This document shows positions 26,369 through 34,807 of a stretch of DNA of 64,000 nt, piece after piece. Position 1 is the first letter of the stretch, and each line of letters opens with the position of its first letter. Location of the stretch: the NCBI RefSeq assembly GCF_030733205.1, contig NZ_JASHJL010000004.1, forward strand, positions 1-64,000. The letters run 5' to 3'. Under the pieces are notes generated by a model, which was not told the DNA's origin, did not search any database, and saw nothing but the letters and a program-made list of their open reading frames with translations. Position numbers and translations under genes: made by a program. The DNA is from Mameliella sp. MMSF_3455 (GTDB lineage: Bacteria > Pseudomonadota > Alphaproteobacteria > Rhodobacterales > Rhodobacteraceae).

Positions 26369-27007
26369 ATGTCCGATCCCCACGCCATCGCCACCCGCGA
26401 AGACCTGCGCGCCATCACGGGCGAGCCCGGCGACAGGCCGGCGCAAAAGGTGATCGACCACATAGACCCGCTTTGCGCACGTTTCATCGCGGCCTCACCC
26501 TTTGTCGTGCTGGCGACACGGGGGGCGGACGGGTTGCTGGATCTTTCGCCGAAGGGCGATCCGGCAGGGTTCGTGGCCGTGCTGGATGAAAAGACGCTGG
26601 CGCTGCCAGACCGGCTGGGAAACAAGCGTTTCGACAGTTTCGGGAATGTGTTGCACAGTCCCGAGGCCGCGCTGATCTTTGTGATCCCCGGCCACAACGA
26701 CACGCTGCGGGTTGCGGGCAAGGCCCGGCTGACCCGCGATCCCGATCTGTGCGACCGGCTGGCCGTCAACGGGCGCCCGGCGCAGTTTGTGCTGCTGCTG
26801 ACGGTCGAGGAGGCCTACCTGCATTGCGCGAAATGCATGATCCGCTCGCGGATGTGGCAGCCTGACCACTGGCCCGACACCTCGGACGTGCCCAGCCTTG
26901 CAGAGGCCATGGTCGCCCACGGCAAGCTGGTCGAGAAAAATCTGGTCGCCGATGTCGACGAAATGGCGCAGATCATCGCCGACGACGCCAAGAACCGCCT
27001 CTACTAG
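26369..27007 (+). CDS. PPOX-type FMN-dependent flavoprotein
   Basis: 212 aa. Pyridoxamine-phosphate-oxidase-like split barrel: PFVVLATRGADGLLDLSPKGD, NKRFDSFGNVLHSPEAALIF, LRVAGKARLTRDPDL and HCAKCMIRSRMW fit the MSMEG_1061-type PPOX subfamily. It probably binds FMN and reduces or oxidises a small molecule. The gene lies 7 bp after the permease and 11 bp before the ATPase gene of the same importer, an unusual position that suggests action on the imported compound. Confidence 0.82.
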   Translation: MSDPHAIATREDLRAITGEPGDRPAQKVIDHIDPLCARFIAASPFVVLATRGADGLLDLSPKGDPAGFVAVLDEKTLALPDRLGNKRFDSFGNVLHSPEAALIFVIPGHNDTLRVAGKARLTRDPDLCDRLAVNGRPAQFVLLLTVEEAYLHCAKCMIRSRMWQPDHWPDTSDVPSLAEAMVAHGKLVEKNLVADVDEMAQIIADDAKNRLY

Positions 27008-27018
27008 GAGAGACAGGC

Positions 27019-27765
27019 ATGAGCTGGACCCCCGATTTGCCCATCGTGTCCCTCAAGGACGTGCACAAGAGCTTTGGCGATTTCGAAGTGCTGAAGGGCG
27101 TCAGCCTGGACGTGATGAAGGGCGAGGTGATCTGCATCATCGGGCCGTCTGGCTCGGGCAAATCCACCTTGATCCGCTGCATCAACGCCCTGAACGACAT
27201 CCAGGGCGGGTCGATCACCGTCGAGGGGCAGGAGGTCAGCGACCCGAAACTGGACAAGCTGGCGCTGCGCAAGAAGGTCGGCATGGTGTTCCAGCAGTAC
27301 AACCTGTTTCCGCACAAGACGGCGCTGGAAAACGTCATGATGGCGCCGTTGAAGGTGCTCAAGGAAGACCCCAAGACGGTCGAGGAACGGGCGCGTTCGC
27401 TGATCAAGAAGGTGCGGCTGGAGGGGAAAGAGGACAATTACCCCGGTGAACTCTCCGGCGGCCAGCAACAGCGCGTGGCCATTGCGCGCAGCCTTGCGAT
27501 GCGGCCCGACGTGATGCTGTTCGACGAGGTGACGGCGGCACTGGACCCCGAGACGGTCAAGGAGGTCCTGGTCACGATCAAGGACCTGGCCGCGGAGGGG
27601 ATGACCTGCATCCTGGTCACGCATGAGATGGGCTTTGCCCGCGAGGTGGCGGACCACATCTATTTCACCGACCGTGGCGTGATCGTGGAACACGGACCGC
27701 CCGCCACCTTCTTTGCCGAGGCAAAGGACCCGCGCACCAAGGAATTCCTCAGCCAGATCCTGTAG
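27019..27765 (+). CDS. Polar amino-acid ABC transporter ATP-binding protein (GlnQ/HisP type)
   Basis: 248 aa. Walker A IIGPSGSGKSTLIR, Q-loop VFQQYNLFPHKTALEN, signature LSGGQQQRVAIARSLAM, Walker B MLFDEVTAALDPE and switch VTHEMGFAREV are intact. The Glu after Walker B Asp is present. AGGAGAGACAGGC precedes the ATG. It completes the importer and ends 4 bp before the convergent tonB stop. Confidence 0.92.
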   Translation: MSWTPDLPIVSLKDVHKSFGDFEVLKGVSLDVMKGEVICIIGPSGSGKSTLIRCINALNDIQGGSITVEGQEVSDPKLDKLALRKKVGMVFQQYNLFPHKTALENVMMAPLKVLKEDPKTVEERARSLIKKVRLEGKEDNYPGELSGGQQQRVAIARSLAMRPDVMLFDEVTAALDPETVKEVLVTIKDLAAEGMTCILVTHEMGFAREVADHIYFTDRGVIVEHGPPATFFAEAKDPRTKEFLSQIL

Positions 27766-27769
27766 AGGC

Positions 27770-28840
27770 TCAGCGCCCCTGGATCTGGATCGAGAAGCTG
27801 CGCCTTGCGCCGCTGGGCGGCTGCGGGAAAGGCGCCGCGCTGCGCACCACGCCCAGGGCCGCGCGATCCAGGGCCGAGGACCCGGAACTGCGCGCCAGCG
27901 AGACGGAGGCCAGGCCGCCGCCAGAAGAAATCGAGAAGGCAACGACCGCAGTGCCGCGAGCGTTCACCCGGGGCCTGCCGGCGCGGGACAGCTTGCGCAT
28001 GACAAGCCCGGGATAGTTGCTGGCCGCCGCGTTTCCGGGGGCAGCCTTGCGGCCGTTGTTGCCGGTGTTGCGCGCCTTGGCGGCGGCGTTGCCGGTGGGG
28101 TTGCCGGCACGCGCGTTGCGGGTGGCGCCGCCGCCCTGGGGGGCGGGTTTCGCCCGTGGCTTGGGTTTGGGGGCTGGCTTGTTTGCTTCCTCGAATTCCG
28201 GCGTGCGCATCTGCGGCCGTAGCGAGCGGGAGACCGCCGCGCTCTTCGGAGCTTCGCCGGTCACCCGTTCCGCGGAGGCGCTGTCCGGTGTGACGGGAGT
28301 GATCGTGGGCGCGGGCTCGGCCCGTTCCGGGGTGATCCGTTCCGGCGCGGGAGCCAGGGCTGCAAGGTCCTGCGTTTCGGGTTTCAGGGGCTCAAGGCGC
28401 GGGCCGGTATCGGCCTGCGCGGCTTCAATCGCCGCAAGAAGGCGGGCTGCCGGATCCTGCGGCGCGGGATCGGGACGCGCGGTTTCGGTGGTGTCCCTGG
28501 GGCGTTCCACTGCCGCCGTTTCGGGGGCGGGGCGGTCCGCACTATCCGTTGTCCGGTCTGGTGGGGTCTGGTCCGGTCTTGCCTGCTCGACGGGATCCTT
28601 GACCCGCTCTGCCGTCAACCGATCCGGTTCGGCCTCCTCTGCCGGGGTCTTTGTCGGTTCGGGTTGGACCCGGCCCGCTGACATGTCGGCGAAGGATGAT
28701 CCAAGCCGCACCTCGGCCCCGCCAGAGGCACCTTCGATCCGGGCTTCATCGGGGCTGGCAAGGGTCAGGGCAAGGGCGCCGTGGGCCAGCAGCGCCAGCG
28801 AAACGGCGGAAGTCTTGGCAAGTCGGGACGAGGAGATCAT
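27770..28840 (-). CDS. tonB: TonB family energy transducer
   Basis: 356 aa. One N-terminal membrane helix (TSAVSLALLAHGALALTL), a long Pro/Glu/Arg-rich linker with many repeated TPPD/ERxxD-like units, then a C-terminal TonB domain (YPGLVMRKLSRAGRPRVNAR, ALGVVRSAAPFPQPP). It spans the periplasm and transfers proton-motive energy to the outer-membrane receptor. Last gene of the exbB-exbD-exbD-tonB run, with an ATGA overlap to the second exbD gene. Adjacent hmu genes make heme the likely cargo. Confidence 0.85.
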   Translation of the reverse strand: MISSSRLAKTSAVSLALLAHGALALTLASPDEARIEGASGGAEVRLGSSFADMSAGRVQPEPTKTPAEEAEPDRLTAERVKDPVEQARPDQTPPDRTTDSADRPAPETAAVERPRDTTETARPDPAPQDPAARLLAAIEAAQADTGPRLEPLKPETQDLAALAPAPERITPERAEPAPTITPVTPDSASAERVTGEAPKSAAVSRSLRPQMRTPEFEEANKPAPKPKPRAKPAPQGGGATRNARAGNPTGNAAAKARNTGNNGRKAAPGNAAASNYPGLVMRKLSRAGRPRVNARGTAVVAFSISSGGGLASVSLARSSGSSALDRAALGVVRSAAPFPQPPSGARRSFSIQIQGR

Positions 28841-29223
28841 TCAAGGGCCTTCTCGGTAACGATGACGACGTTTTCTGCGCCCGCCCCGCGCAGGGCGCGG
28901 CCAATCCGGACAAGCTCGGCGGCGTCCAACTCCCGGTCCGGGATGAGGCGGACGCGGGCGCGGGCCTCTTCGGGCAGCTGCGCCATGAAGCCTTCGGCGC
29001 TGTCCTGCGGGACACCGCGCCATGTCATGCGCCCTTCCGCATGGATGACCAGCGCATCGGCAGGCGCGGTCGTGTCCAGCTCTGCCGTGCGGACCAGCGT
29101 CAGGTCCTTGTCCAGCGGACGTGCCAGCGTGCCCGCCACGAGGAAGAAGATCAGCATCAGGAAGACGATGTTGATCAGCGCGATGGTCGGTTCACGTTCG
29201 GTTTTCTGTCGGCGCGCTCTCAT
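28837..29223 (-). CDS. exbD: ExbD/TolR family biopolymer transport protein, second copy
   Basis: 128 aa. A single membrane helix near residues 12-32 (IALINIVFLMLIFFLVAGTL) is followed by a periplasmic domain. The usual membrane Asp of the family (as in SLIDVIFLLL of the other copy) is replaced here by Asn in INIVFLM, so proton conduction may rely on the partner copy. Overlaps both neighbours by ATGA. Confidence 0.82.
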   Translation of the reverse strand: MRARRQKTEREPTIALINIVFLMLIFFLVAGTLARPLDKDLTLVRTAELDTTAPADALVIHAEGRMTWRGVPQDSAEGFMAQLPEEARARVRLIPDRELDAAELVRIGRALRGAGAENVVIVTEKALE

Positions 29224-29606
29224 GAGGTCTCCAGTACCGTAAGCCTGAGGCCGGGCAGGGCGCGGATCGTCACCAGCAGGTCGGTCAGTCGTTGGGCCGT
29301 GACCTCGCCCTGCAGGGCAATGACCACGGGCAGGCCGGTTTCCGCGTCGGTTTGATGCTGGCGCAGCGCCTCGGGCAGCGTGGACAGTTCATGCGAGGTA
29401 CCGTTGAGGCTCAGCCCGTCTGGCGCCAGCCGCAGGAAAACCGGGCGCAGACCCGAAGCATCGCCGTTTCCCGCGCCGCCCGCGGCCAGTTCGACCTCGG
29501 CAAAGCGCGAAAAGGTCGAGGAAAGCATGAAGAACAGCAGCAGGAGAAAGATCACGTCGATGAGCGAAGTCATCGACAGTTTTCGCCGCCGGTGCCGCCT
29601 ACGCAT
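29220..29606 (-). CDS. exbD: ExbD/TolR family biopolymer transport protein, first copy
   Basis: 128 aa from MRRRHRRRKLSMTSLIDVIF. The single membrane helix carries the conserved Asp in SLIDVIFLLLLFFML, needed for proton-driven motor function. The periplasmic part ends with LTVLETS. The start lies inside the 3' end of the exbB gene (8-base overlap), so the pair is coupled. Confidence 0.85.
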   Translation of the reverse strand: MRRRHRRRKLSMTSLIDVIFLLLLFFMLSSTFSRFAEVELAAGGAGNGDASGLRPVFLRLAPDGLSLNGTSHELSTLPEALRQHQTDAETGLPVVIALQGEVTAQRLTDLLVTIRALPGLRLTVLETS

Positions 29607-30255
29607 GGGCCGGCATCGGGTTGGCTGCGGGGGCGAAGCCCTGGGCCTGACCGGAAGGCGCCAGGATCGTGCGCAGGGCTTTCTGCGCCAATACCCTTTC
29701 TGCATCCATCCGGCCTTCGAACCAGCTCAGCACAAGCGCGGTGGGCATGGCGACGGCCAGCCCCACGGCGGTCGTGAGCAGTGCGACCCAGATACCGCCT
29801 GCGAGGATCGAGGGATCGACCTGTGTCCCGGCCTCTTGCAGCGCCTGAAAGGCCGAGATCATGCCCAGAACCGTGCCGAAGAGCCCCAGCAGGGGCGCCA
29901 GCTGCGCGATGGAATCGAGCAGGCGCAGTCCGGATTCCAGCCGGGCAAAACGCGCTTCTGCTTCGGCTTCCAGCCGTTCGGCATCGCCTTGGCCGTCCAG
30001 CGCCATCGCCACCACCGGGCGCAAATAGCTGCGCGACAGGTCCAGGTGGCGGCGCGCTGCCAGCCGGTTGCCCATGTCCCAGGCCTCGACTGCCTCGCGC
30101 AGGGCACGGTGGCGCCCAACGCCCGCGGCGGTGAACTGCCAGAGCTTGTACAGCACGACCGCCGAGACGACGATCGACAGCGCACCCAGCAGGATGACGA
30201 CAGGGCCGCCAAGATCAAAGATCCGTTGAACGGCTTCTCGCACTGTCTCGATCAT
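29599..30255 (-). CDS. exbB: ExbB/TolQ/MotA family proton channel
   Basis: 218 aa from MIETVREAVQRIFDLGGPVV. Three membrane segments: GGPVVILLGALSIVVSAVVL, LAPLLGLFGTVLGMISAF and GGIWVALLTTAVGLAVAMPT, with the LGLFGTV and TTAVGL motifs of the MotA/TolQ/ExbB domain. It forms the pentameric channel around ExbD. The start overlaps the stop of the upstream periplasmic-protein gene. Confidence 0.9.
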   Translation of the reverse strand: MIETVREAVQRIFDLGGPVVILLGALSIVVSAVVLYKLWQFTAAGVGRHRALREAVEAWDMGNRLAARRHLDLSRSYLRPVVAMALDGQGDAERLEAEAEARFARLESGLRLLDSIAQLAPLLGLFGTVLGMISAFQALQEAGTQVDPSILAGGIWVALLTTAVGLAVAMPTALVLSWFEGRMDAERVLAQKALRTILAPSGQAQGFAPAANPMPAHA

Positions 30256-30680
30256 CCGATGATCTCCACCTCGGTGCGGCTGCGCAGGTCTAGGTCCTGC
30301 GTGCAGGCGCCGGGGCTGGCGGCCTCGCAGGTTTCGGCACCGTTGATCAGCAGGCGGCCGAGGTTTGAACAGGCCAGGCCGGAGACGAGGAATTGGCGCA
30401 CGCGGGGGCGGGCGGCAGGCAGATCCCCGAAATCGAACAGGGTCATGCGGTCCACGCGGCCCTCCGTATCGAACAGCACCGCCTCGTATACGGCCTGTGC
30501 GATGTCGCTGTCGTGGCCGTTCTGGATCAGGAAGCTGATGCGGCAGGCGCCGTCGACCGGCTCCAGCGCGTTGAGTTCCAGGGAAACATGCGCGCCCTGC
30601 ACGGTTTCTGCCTGCGCGGGCGTCGCAAGGGTCAAGGCAAAGGCGCAGAGCGCCGCAATGCCAAAGGACGGAAAGTTCAT
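30252..30680 (-). CDS. Exported protein of unknown function upstream of exbB
   Basis: 142 aa. Sec signal MNFPSFGIAALCAFALTLATPAQA. The mature part contains four cysteines (DGACRIS, GLACSNL, AETCEAA, PGACTQD) that could form two disulfides, and a beta-rich pattern. I do not recognise the family. It is the first gene of the exbB-exbD-exbD-tonB operon and overlaps exbB by ATGA, so it may be a periplasmic accessory of this TonB system. Confidence 0.7.
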   Translation of the reverse strand: MNFPSFGIAALCAFALTLATPAQAETVQGAHVSLELNALEPVDGACRISFLIQNGHDSDIAQAVYEAVLFDTEGRVDRMTLFDFGDLPAARPRVRQFLVSGLACSNLGRLLINGAETCEAASPGACTQDLDLRSRTEVEIIG

Positions 30681-30767
30681 GAATCCAGCCCCCATCGGTG
30701 GGTTTTCGTGTCTGGCTGGGGTGGGACACCCTGGCTGGTTGGGAAAGTGCCTAGCAGGCAGAATTGG

Positions 30768-30784
30768 GTCAGGCAATACCTGAC
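30768..30784. promoter_or_regulatory. Palindrome GTCAGG-N5-CCTGAC upstream of the TonB operon
   Basis: Perfect 6-bp inverted repeat with a 5-base spacer, 88 bp before the start of the first TonB-operon gene and 13 bp after the end of the heme operon. It lacks a T-run, so a regulator site is more likely than a terminator. The spacer length equals that of the palindrome in the hmu promoter region. Confidence 0.4.
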
Positions 30785-30796
30785 AGAAAGAATTGA

Positions 30797-30964
30797 CTAC
30801 TCCGCATGGCGCGGGTCGGTACCCGGTCCGACCGCGCGTTGCAGGTCGATCAGCTGTTCCAGCGCCAGGCCGGTGTCGGCAGACGGATCTGTGCCGGAGT
30901 TCAGCATCTCGCGCCAGCAGACCGTGCGAAAACGGTCCTCCTGATCCTCGCGGGGGGCGCTCAT
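30797..30964 (-). CDS. Small protein of unknown function, last gene of the heme operon
   Basis: 55 aa, MSAPREDQEDRFRTVCWREM at the start. Acidic and soluble, without signal or membrane segment. It is not HemP, whose typical C-terminal motif is missing. The start overlaps the IsdG-type monooxygenase stop by ATGA, which supports real translation. Function unknown; a small partner of heme breakdown or uptake is a guess. Confidence 0.6.
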   Translation of the reverse strand: MSAPREDQEDRFRTVCWREMLNSGTDPSADTGLALEQLIDLQRAVGPGTDPRHAE

Positions 30965-31284
30965 GCCGCCCGTGCCTCGATGCTCTGGATCGAGGTGAAG
31001 CCCTCGAACCGGGGTGCGCCCTCGAACAGCTTGCGGGTCTGGCCGGCGCGGGTGTGGGCCGCGCGGAATTCCTCGCTGCGGGTCCAGGCGCGGAAATGCG
31101 CCTCGGTTTCCCAGACGGTGTGCGAGGCATAGAGGATCTTGCCATCCTCCTCGGGGCCGCGCAGCATGTCGAAAGCGACAAACCCCGCCATGTCGCGCAG
31201 GTGGCTTTCGCGCGACAACCACAGATCCTCGAACTCGGCCGCGTTTTCGAGCAGGACGGTAAAACGGTTCATGGCCAGGTACAT
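30961..31284 (-). CDS. IsdG-type heme-degrading monooxygenase
   Basis: 107 aa. Ferredoxin-like ABM fold. The three residues that define IsdG/IsdI/MhuD heme oxygenases fall at the expected places: N6, W67 and H77 (in NRFTVLL and FRAWTRSEEFRAAHTRAG). It likely opens imported heme and frees iron. It lies 12 bp after the ChaN-like gene, with GGAGAG before the ATG. Resemblance to quinol monooxygenases is ruled unlikely by the triad and the setting. Confidence 0.85.
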   Translation of the reverse strand: MYLAMNRFTVLLENAAEFEDLWLSRESHLRDMAGFVAFDMLRGPEEDGKILYASHTVWETEAHFRAWTRSEEFRAAHTRAGQTRKLFEGAPRFEGFTSIQSIEARAA

Positions 31285-31296
31285 GATGGTCTCTCC

Positions 31297-32046
31297 TCAG
31301 TTGGTCTGCAGGCTGGCGCAGGGATCGTCGCGCTGCGCCTCGGGAACGATGATCACGGTGTCGAAGGGCGTGTCGGTCTGCGTTTCGACAAAGCCCGTGG
31401 CATGGGTCGTCACCTCTGGCGCGGCCCGGGCGATCATCGCGGGAATGCCCCAGTCGGTGCGCGCATGGCCGTTGCCCGCGATCACCGCGACGGGCGGGCC
31501 GAAGGTATCCAGTGCCTCAAGCGCGGCGCGGGCAAAGACGGCGTCGCGATAGCGCTGGACCGCGACCATGCCCGCCATCATCTCGCGCGGCATGGCCTGG
31601 CAATGGGCGTCGAACTGCATTTCTTCGCGCAGGCTCTGCTGTGCCTCGGGCAAGGGGACATCCAGGCCGAACCGCGGCGCATCACTGCCAAAGAGCGCGG
31701 CGGCACCCTCGCCGTAGACCGTCCGCACCGTCTCTCGCGGCGCGGCAGCACCGACTATGCGCGCCGCGCCCATGGCGTCAAAGATCGGTGCGTACAGGCT
31801 GTAGTCAGGCCAGCCGCCATTGTCCCAGATCTCCGGGATCAGGTCGCGATCCTGATTGGCGCGGAGCGCGTCTTCGGCGGTCAGCATTTCAAAGACCACG
31901 GCGGTGGGTTTCAGTGCGTCCAGCGCCTGCGCCTGCCCGATGTGGGTCTCGGGATTGTCGTGGACCTCTCCGAGGATGACGATGTCGGCCACGGGATCGG
32001 CAAGGGTCGGCGTGGCAAGGCAGAACATGAGGGTGGCTAGACGCAT
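31297..32046 (-). CDS. ChaN family heme-associated protein
   Basis: 249 aa from MRLATLMFCLATPTLA, a short Sec signal. IVILGEVHDNPETHIGQAQAL and AVVFEMLT match the ChaN fold (heme-binding lipoprotein of Campylobacter relatives), although no lipobox Cys is visible, so it is periplasmic. Two conserved regions later, YRDAVFARAALEAL and VAVIAGNGHARTDWGIP, also fit. Placed between hmuV and the monooxygenase gene, so it may bind or hand over heme. Confidence 0.78.
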   Translation of the reverse strand: MRLATLMFCLATPTLADPVADIVILGEVHDNPETHIGQAQALDALKPTAVVFEMLTAEDALRANQDRDLIPEIWDNGGWPDYSLYAPIFDAMGAARIVGAAAPRETVRTVYGEGAAALFGSDAPRFGLDVPLPEAQQSLREEMQFDAHCQAMPREMMAGMVAVQRYRDAVFARAALEALDTFGPPVAVIAGNGHARTDWGIPAMIARAAPEVTTHATGFVETQTDTPFDTVIIVPEAQRDDPCASLQTN

Positions 32047-32056
32047 GAGTGACCTT

Positions 32057-32839
32057 TCAGGCCGATGCCGCGTGCGGCAGGATAAAGGGAATGTCCGCCG
32101 GTGGCGGAGCGGAAACGCGCAGAGCACAGCCATAGGCGCGCGACAGAGTATCGTCGGTCAGGACGTCGGCAGGGGTGCCAAAGGCCACGCGCTCGCCTTC
32201 TGCCAGAACGGCGATCCGGTCGGCAAACAGCGCGGTCAGGTTCAGGTCATGCATGACGGCCAGAACTCCGCCGCCGCCGCGCGCGAAGTCCCGCGCGATC
32301 TCCATCACCTGCAACTGGTGCGCGATGTCGAGGCTGGAGACGGGCTCATCCAGTAACAGCCACCGGGGCGCGCCGTCCTCGACCGGCGCCCAGACCTGCG
32401 CCAGCACCCGCGCCAGCATCACGCGCTGCGCCTCGCCGCCAGAGAGGTCCTGGAACAACCGGTCGGCGTAATGCGCCAACCCGACCCGCGCCAGAGCCTG
32501 CATCGGCACCTCTGGCCGGTCGCCCGCCGTGCCTGCCTGCAAGCCGATGCGAACGACCTCGATCACCGTGAAAGGAAAGGCCAGCCGCGACGCCTGGGGC
32601 AGGACCGCGCGGGTTGCGGCCAGTTTCCAGGCCGGTTGCCCGGAAACGTCCTCTCCGTTCAGGCGTACGTGACCCTCGTGGGGCAGGGTGCCGTCGATGG
32701 CGCCCAGCAGGGTGGATTTGCCCGATCCGTTGGGGCCGACGATGGCCGTGACCTCTCCGGGGTGCGCGGCGAGGCTGACGCCGCGCAGCGCCTCGCGGCG
32801 GCCATAGCGGACCCGGATATCCTGTGCTTCCAGTGTCAT
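32057..32839 (-). CDS. hmuV: Heme ABC transporter ATP-binding protein
   Basis: 260 aa from MTLEAQDIRVRYGRREALRG. Walker A VGPNGSGKSTLLG, signature LSGGEAQRVMLARVLAQ, Walker B WLLLDEPVSSLD and VMHDLNLTA switch. Subfamily features match HmuV/BtuD. The start overlaps the hmuU stop. It drives heme import from HmuT through HmuU. Confidence 0.92.
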   Translation of the reverse strand: MTLEAQDIRVRYGRREALRGVSLAAHPGEVTAIVGPNGSGKSTLLGAIDGTLPHEGHVRLNGEDVSGQPAWKLAATRAVLPQASRLAFPFTVIEVVRIGLQAGTAGDRPEVPMQALARVGLAHYADRLFQDLSGGEAQRVMLARVLAQVWAPVEDGAPRWLLLDEPVSSLDIAHQLQVMEIARDFARGGGGVLAVMHDLNLTALFADRIAVLAEGERVAFGTPADVLTDDTLSRAYGCALRVSAPPPADIPFILPHAASA

Positions 32840-33903
32840 AGCTCGACCATCCCCCGTCGTTTCAACAGGATCCACAGAAAGACCGGCGCGCCCAGCACAG
32901 CGGTGACGATCCCGATGGGCAGTTCGGCAGGGGCGATGATGACACGGGCGATCACATCCGCCAGGATAAGCAGGCTGGCCCCAAGAAGCGCCGAGTTCAG
33001 CAAGAGCGTGCGGTGATCCGGACCGGACCCCAGCCGCAGCAGGTGCGGCACGACGATCCCGATGAAGCCGATGCCGCCCGAGACGGCGACCGCCGCTCCG
33101 GCAGCGCCCGCCACGGCAAGGATGGCAATGTTCTTCATGCGCTGGACGTTGATGCCGATATGGGCGGCGGTCGCCTCTCCGAGTGCCAGCGCATTCAATC
33201 CGCGCCCCAGCACCAGGGCCGCGCCGATGGACAGCAGGATCAGAGGGCCGGCGGCGACCACCTTGGCCCAGCTTGCCCCGGCCAGCGATCCCAGCCCCCA
33301 GAAGGTCAGGTCGCGCAATTGCCTGTCATCTGCGATATAAACGAGAATGCCCGAAAGTGCCCCGGCCAATGCCCCCAGAGCGATGCCTGCCAGCAGCATT
33401 GTCGCGACAGAGGTGCGTCCGTGTCGGGTGGACACGCGATAGAGCAACAGGGTCGAGCCCCAGCCACCCAGGAAGGCCGCGAAGGGCGTCAGCTGGTTGC
33501 CGGTCAGTTCTTGCACCCAAGCGGGCAGCAGCGCGCCCAGCACGATGGCCAGGATCGCGCCCAGCCCGGCGCCTGCACCGACGCCGACGATGCCCGGATC
33601 TGCAAGAGGGTTGCGAAACAGCCCCTGCATCGCCGCTCCGGACACGGCCAGCGCGGCGCCGACCAGGATACCCATCGTCAGGCGTGGCAGGCGGATGTCC
33701 AACAGGACAACCCGTTCCATCTGGGTCAGGGGCTCACCGCTGACCAGTTTGCCCAGCAGGGCGGTCAGGGTCACATCGGCGGCGCCAATCTGCAGGCTGG
33801 CCAGCGCGCAGAGCAACAGGAATGCGGCCAGCATCCAGTGCAGCAAGCGCGCGCGGGCCAGCCGGTCGCGCGGCGGGACAAGAGGGTCGGTGATCGCAGT
33901 CAT
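32836..33903 (-). CDS. hmuU: Heme ABC transporter permease (FecCD family)
   Basis: 355 aa with about ten membrane segments. FecCD landmarks: LDIRLPRLTMGILVGAALA, GAAMQGLFRNPLADPGIVGV and GFIGIVVPHLLRL. Partner of HmuV and HmuT. It begins four bases after the hmuT stop. Confidence 0.92.
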   Translation of the reverse strand: MTAITDPLVPPRDRLARARLLHWMLAAFLLLCALASLQIGAADVTLTALLGKLVSGEPLTQMERVVLLDIRLPRLTMGILVGAALAVSGAAMQGLFRNPLADPGIVGVGAGAGLGAILAIVLGALLPAWVQELTGNQLTPFAAFLGGWGSTLLLYRVSTRHGRTSVATMLLAGIALGALAGALSGILVYIADDRQLRDLTFWGLGSLAGASWAKVVAAGPLILLSIGAALVLGRGLNALALGEATAAHIGINVQRMKNIAILAVAGAAGAAVAVSGGIGFIGIVVPHLLRLGSGPDHRTLLLNSALLGASLLILADVIARVIIAPAELPIGIVTAVLGAPVFLWILLKRRGMVEL

Positions 33904-33907
33904 CGGA

Positions 33908-34807
33908 TCAGCCCGGCGTCCCGTAAAGCGCCGCGTTCAGCGCCTCGACCGCCTCTGCGGTGCGCGGACCGAACCCCAGCATCAACAGCCCGTCCATGCG
34001 CACGACGGACCGGGTTTTCGCGGCCGGGGTCAGGCGGATGGCGGGCATGTCGAACAGTTCGTCGTCCGCAGAGGCGTGGTCGCCCGTGCGGTCCATCATC
34101 AGGATCACGTCCGGCGCGGCTATGCCCACGGCCTCGTCGGTCAGTTGCTTGTACCCGGTGAAACCGTCGACGGCGTTCACACCGCCGGCCATCCGGATGA
34201 TCGCATCTGCCGCCGTGCCGGTGCCCGAGGCGTTGATCTTGCCGCCATCGGTGGACAACACGAACAGCACGCGCTTGCGACCCTCGGCGGGAATGTCCGC
34301 GCGGGCCTGCGCTGCGTCCAGTGCGGCACCGACCTCTGCGGCCAGTCCCTCGGCCCGGTCCGGAACGCCCAGGGCGCTGCCTATGATCTCGATCTTGTCG
34401 AGGATGCCGGCGGCGTCCAGTGCGTCGGGCACCTCGACATAGTCCACGTCGGCGGCGCGGATCACCTCCAGGGCCTCGGGTGGCCCGGCGCCTTCCTCGG
34501 AAAGGATCAGGCTGGGGCCGACCGAAAGCACGCCCTCGGGAGACAGCGCGCGCATGTACCCCACGTCCGGCAGGTTGGTCACCGCCGGGGGGTAGGTCGA
34601 GGTCGTGTCACGGGCCAGCAAACGGTGCTGCTGCCCCAGGGCCACCACGATTTCCGTGACCGCGCCGCCGATCGACAGGACATCGGCCTGTGGATCGGCG
34701 GGGGCGGGTTGCTGGGCAGAGACGGTCAGCGCCACAAGGCCGCCGAACATCGCGGTCGACAGACCGGTGAACAGGGCCAGCCCGTTGGAAGACTTGCAGG
34801 CTGTCAT
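33908..34807 (-). CDS. hmuT: Periplasmic heme-binding protein
   Basis: 299 aa from MTACKSSNGLALFTGLSTAM; signal peptide with cleavage near VSAQ. Type III periplasmic fold: DVLSIGGAVTEIVVALGQ, the TSTYPPAVTNLPDVGYMRAL segment with the Tyr used for heme ligation in HmuT/ShuT (consensus YP), and GINASGTGTAADAII-like region. The start overlaps the hmuS stop by ATGA. Confidence 0.9.
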   Translation of the reverse strand: MTACKSSNGLALFTGLSTAMFGGLVALTVSAQQPAPADPQADVLSIGGAVTEIVVALGQQHRLLARDTTSTYPPAVTNLPDVGYMRALSPEGVLSVGPSLILSEEGAGPPEALEVIRAADVDYVEVPDALDAAGILDKIEIIGSALGVPDRAEGLAAEVGAALDAAQARADIPAEGRKRVLFVLSTDGGKINASGTGTAADAIIRMAGGVNAVDGFTGYKQLTDEAVGIAAPDVILMMDRTGDHASADDELFDMPAIRLTPAAKTRSVVRMDGLLMLGFGPRTAEAVEALNAALYGTPG

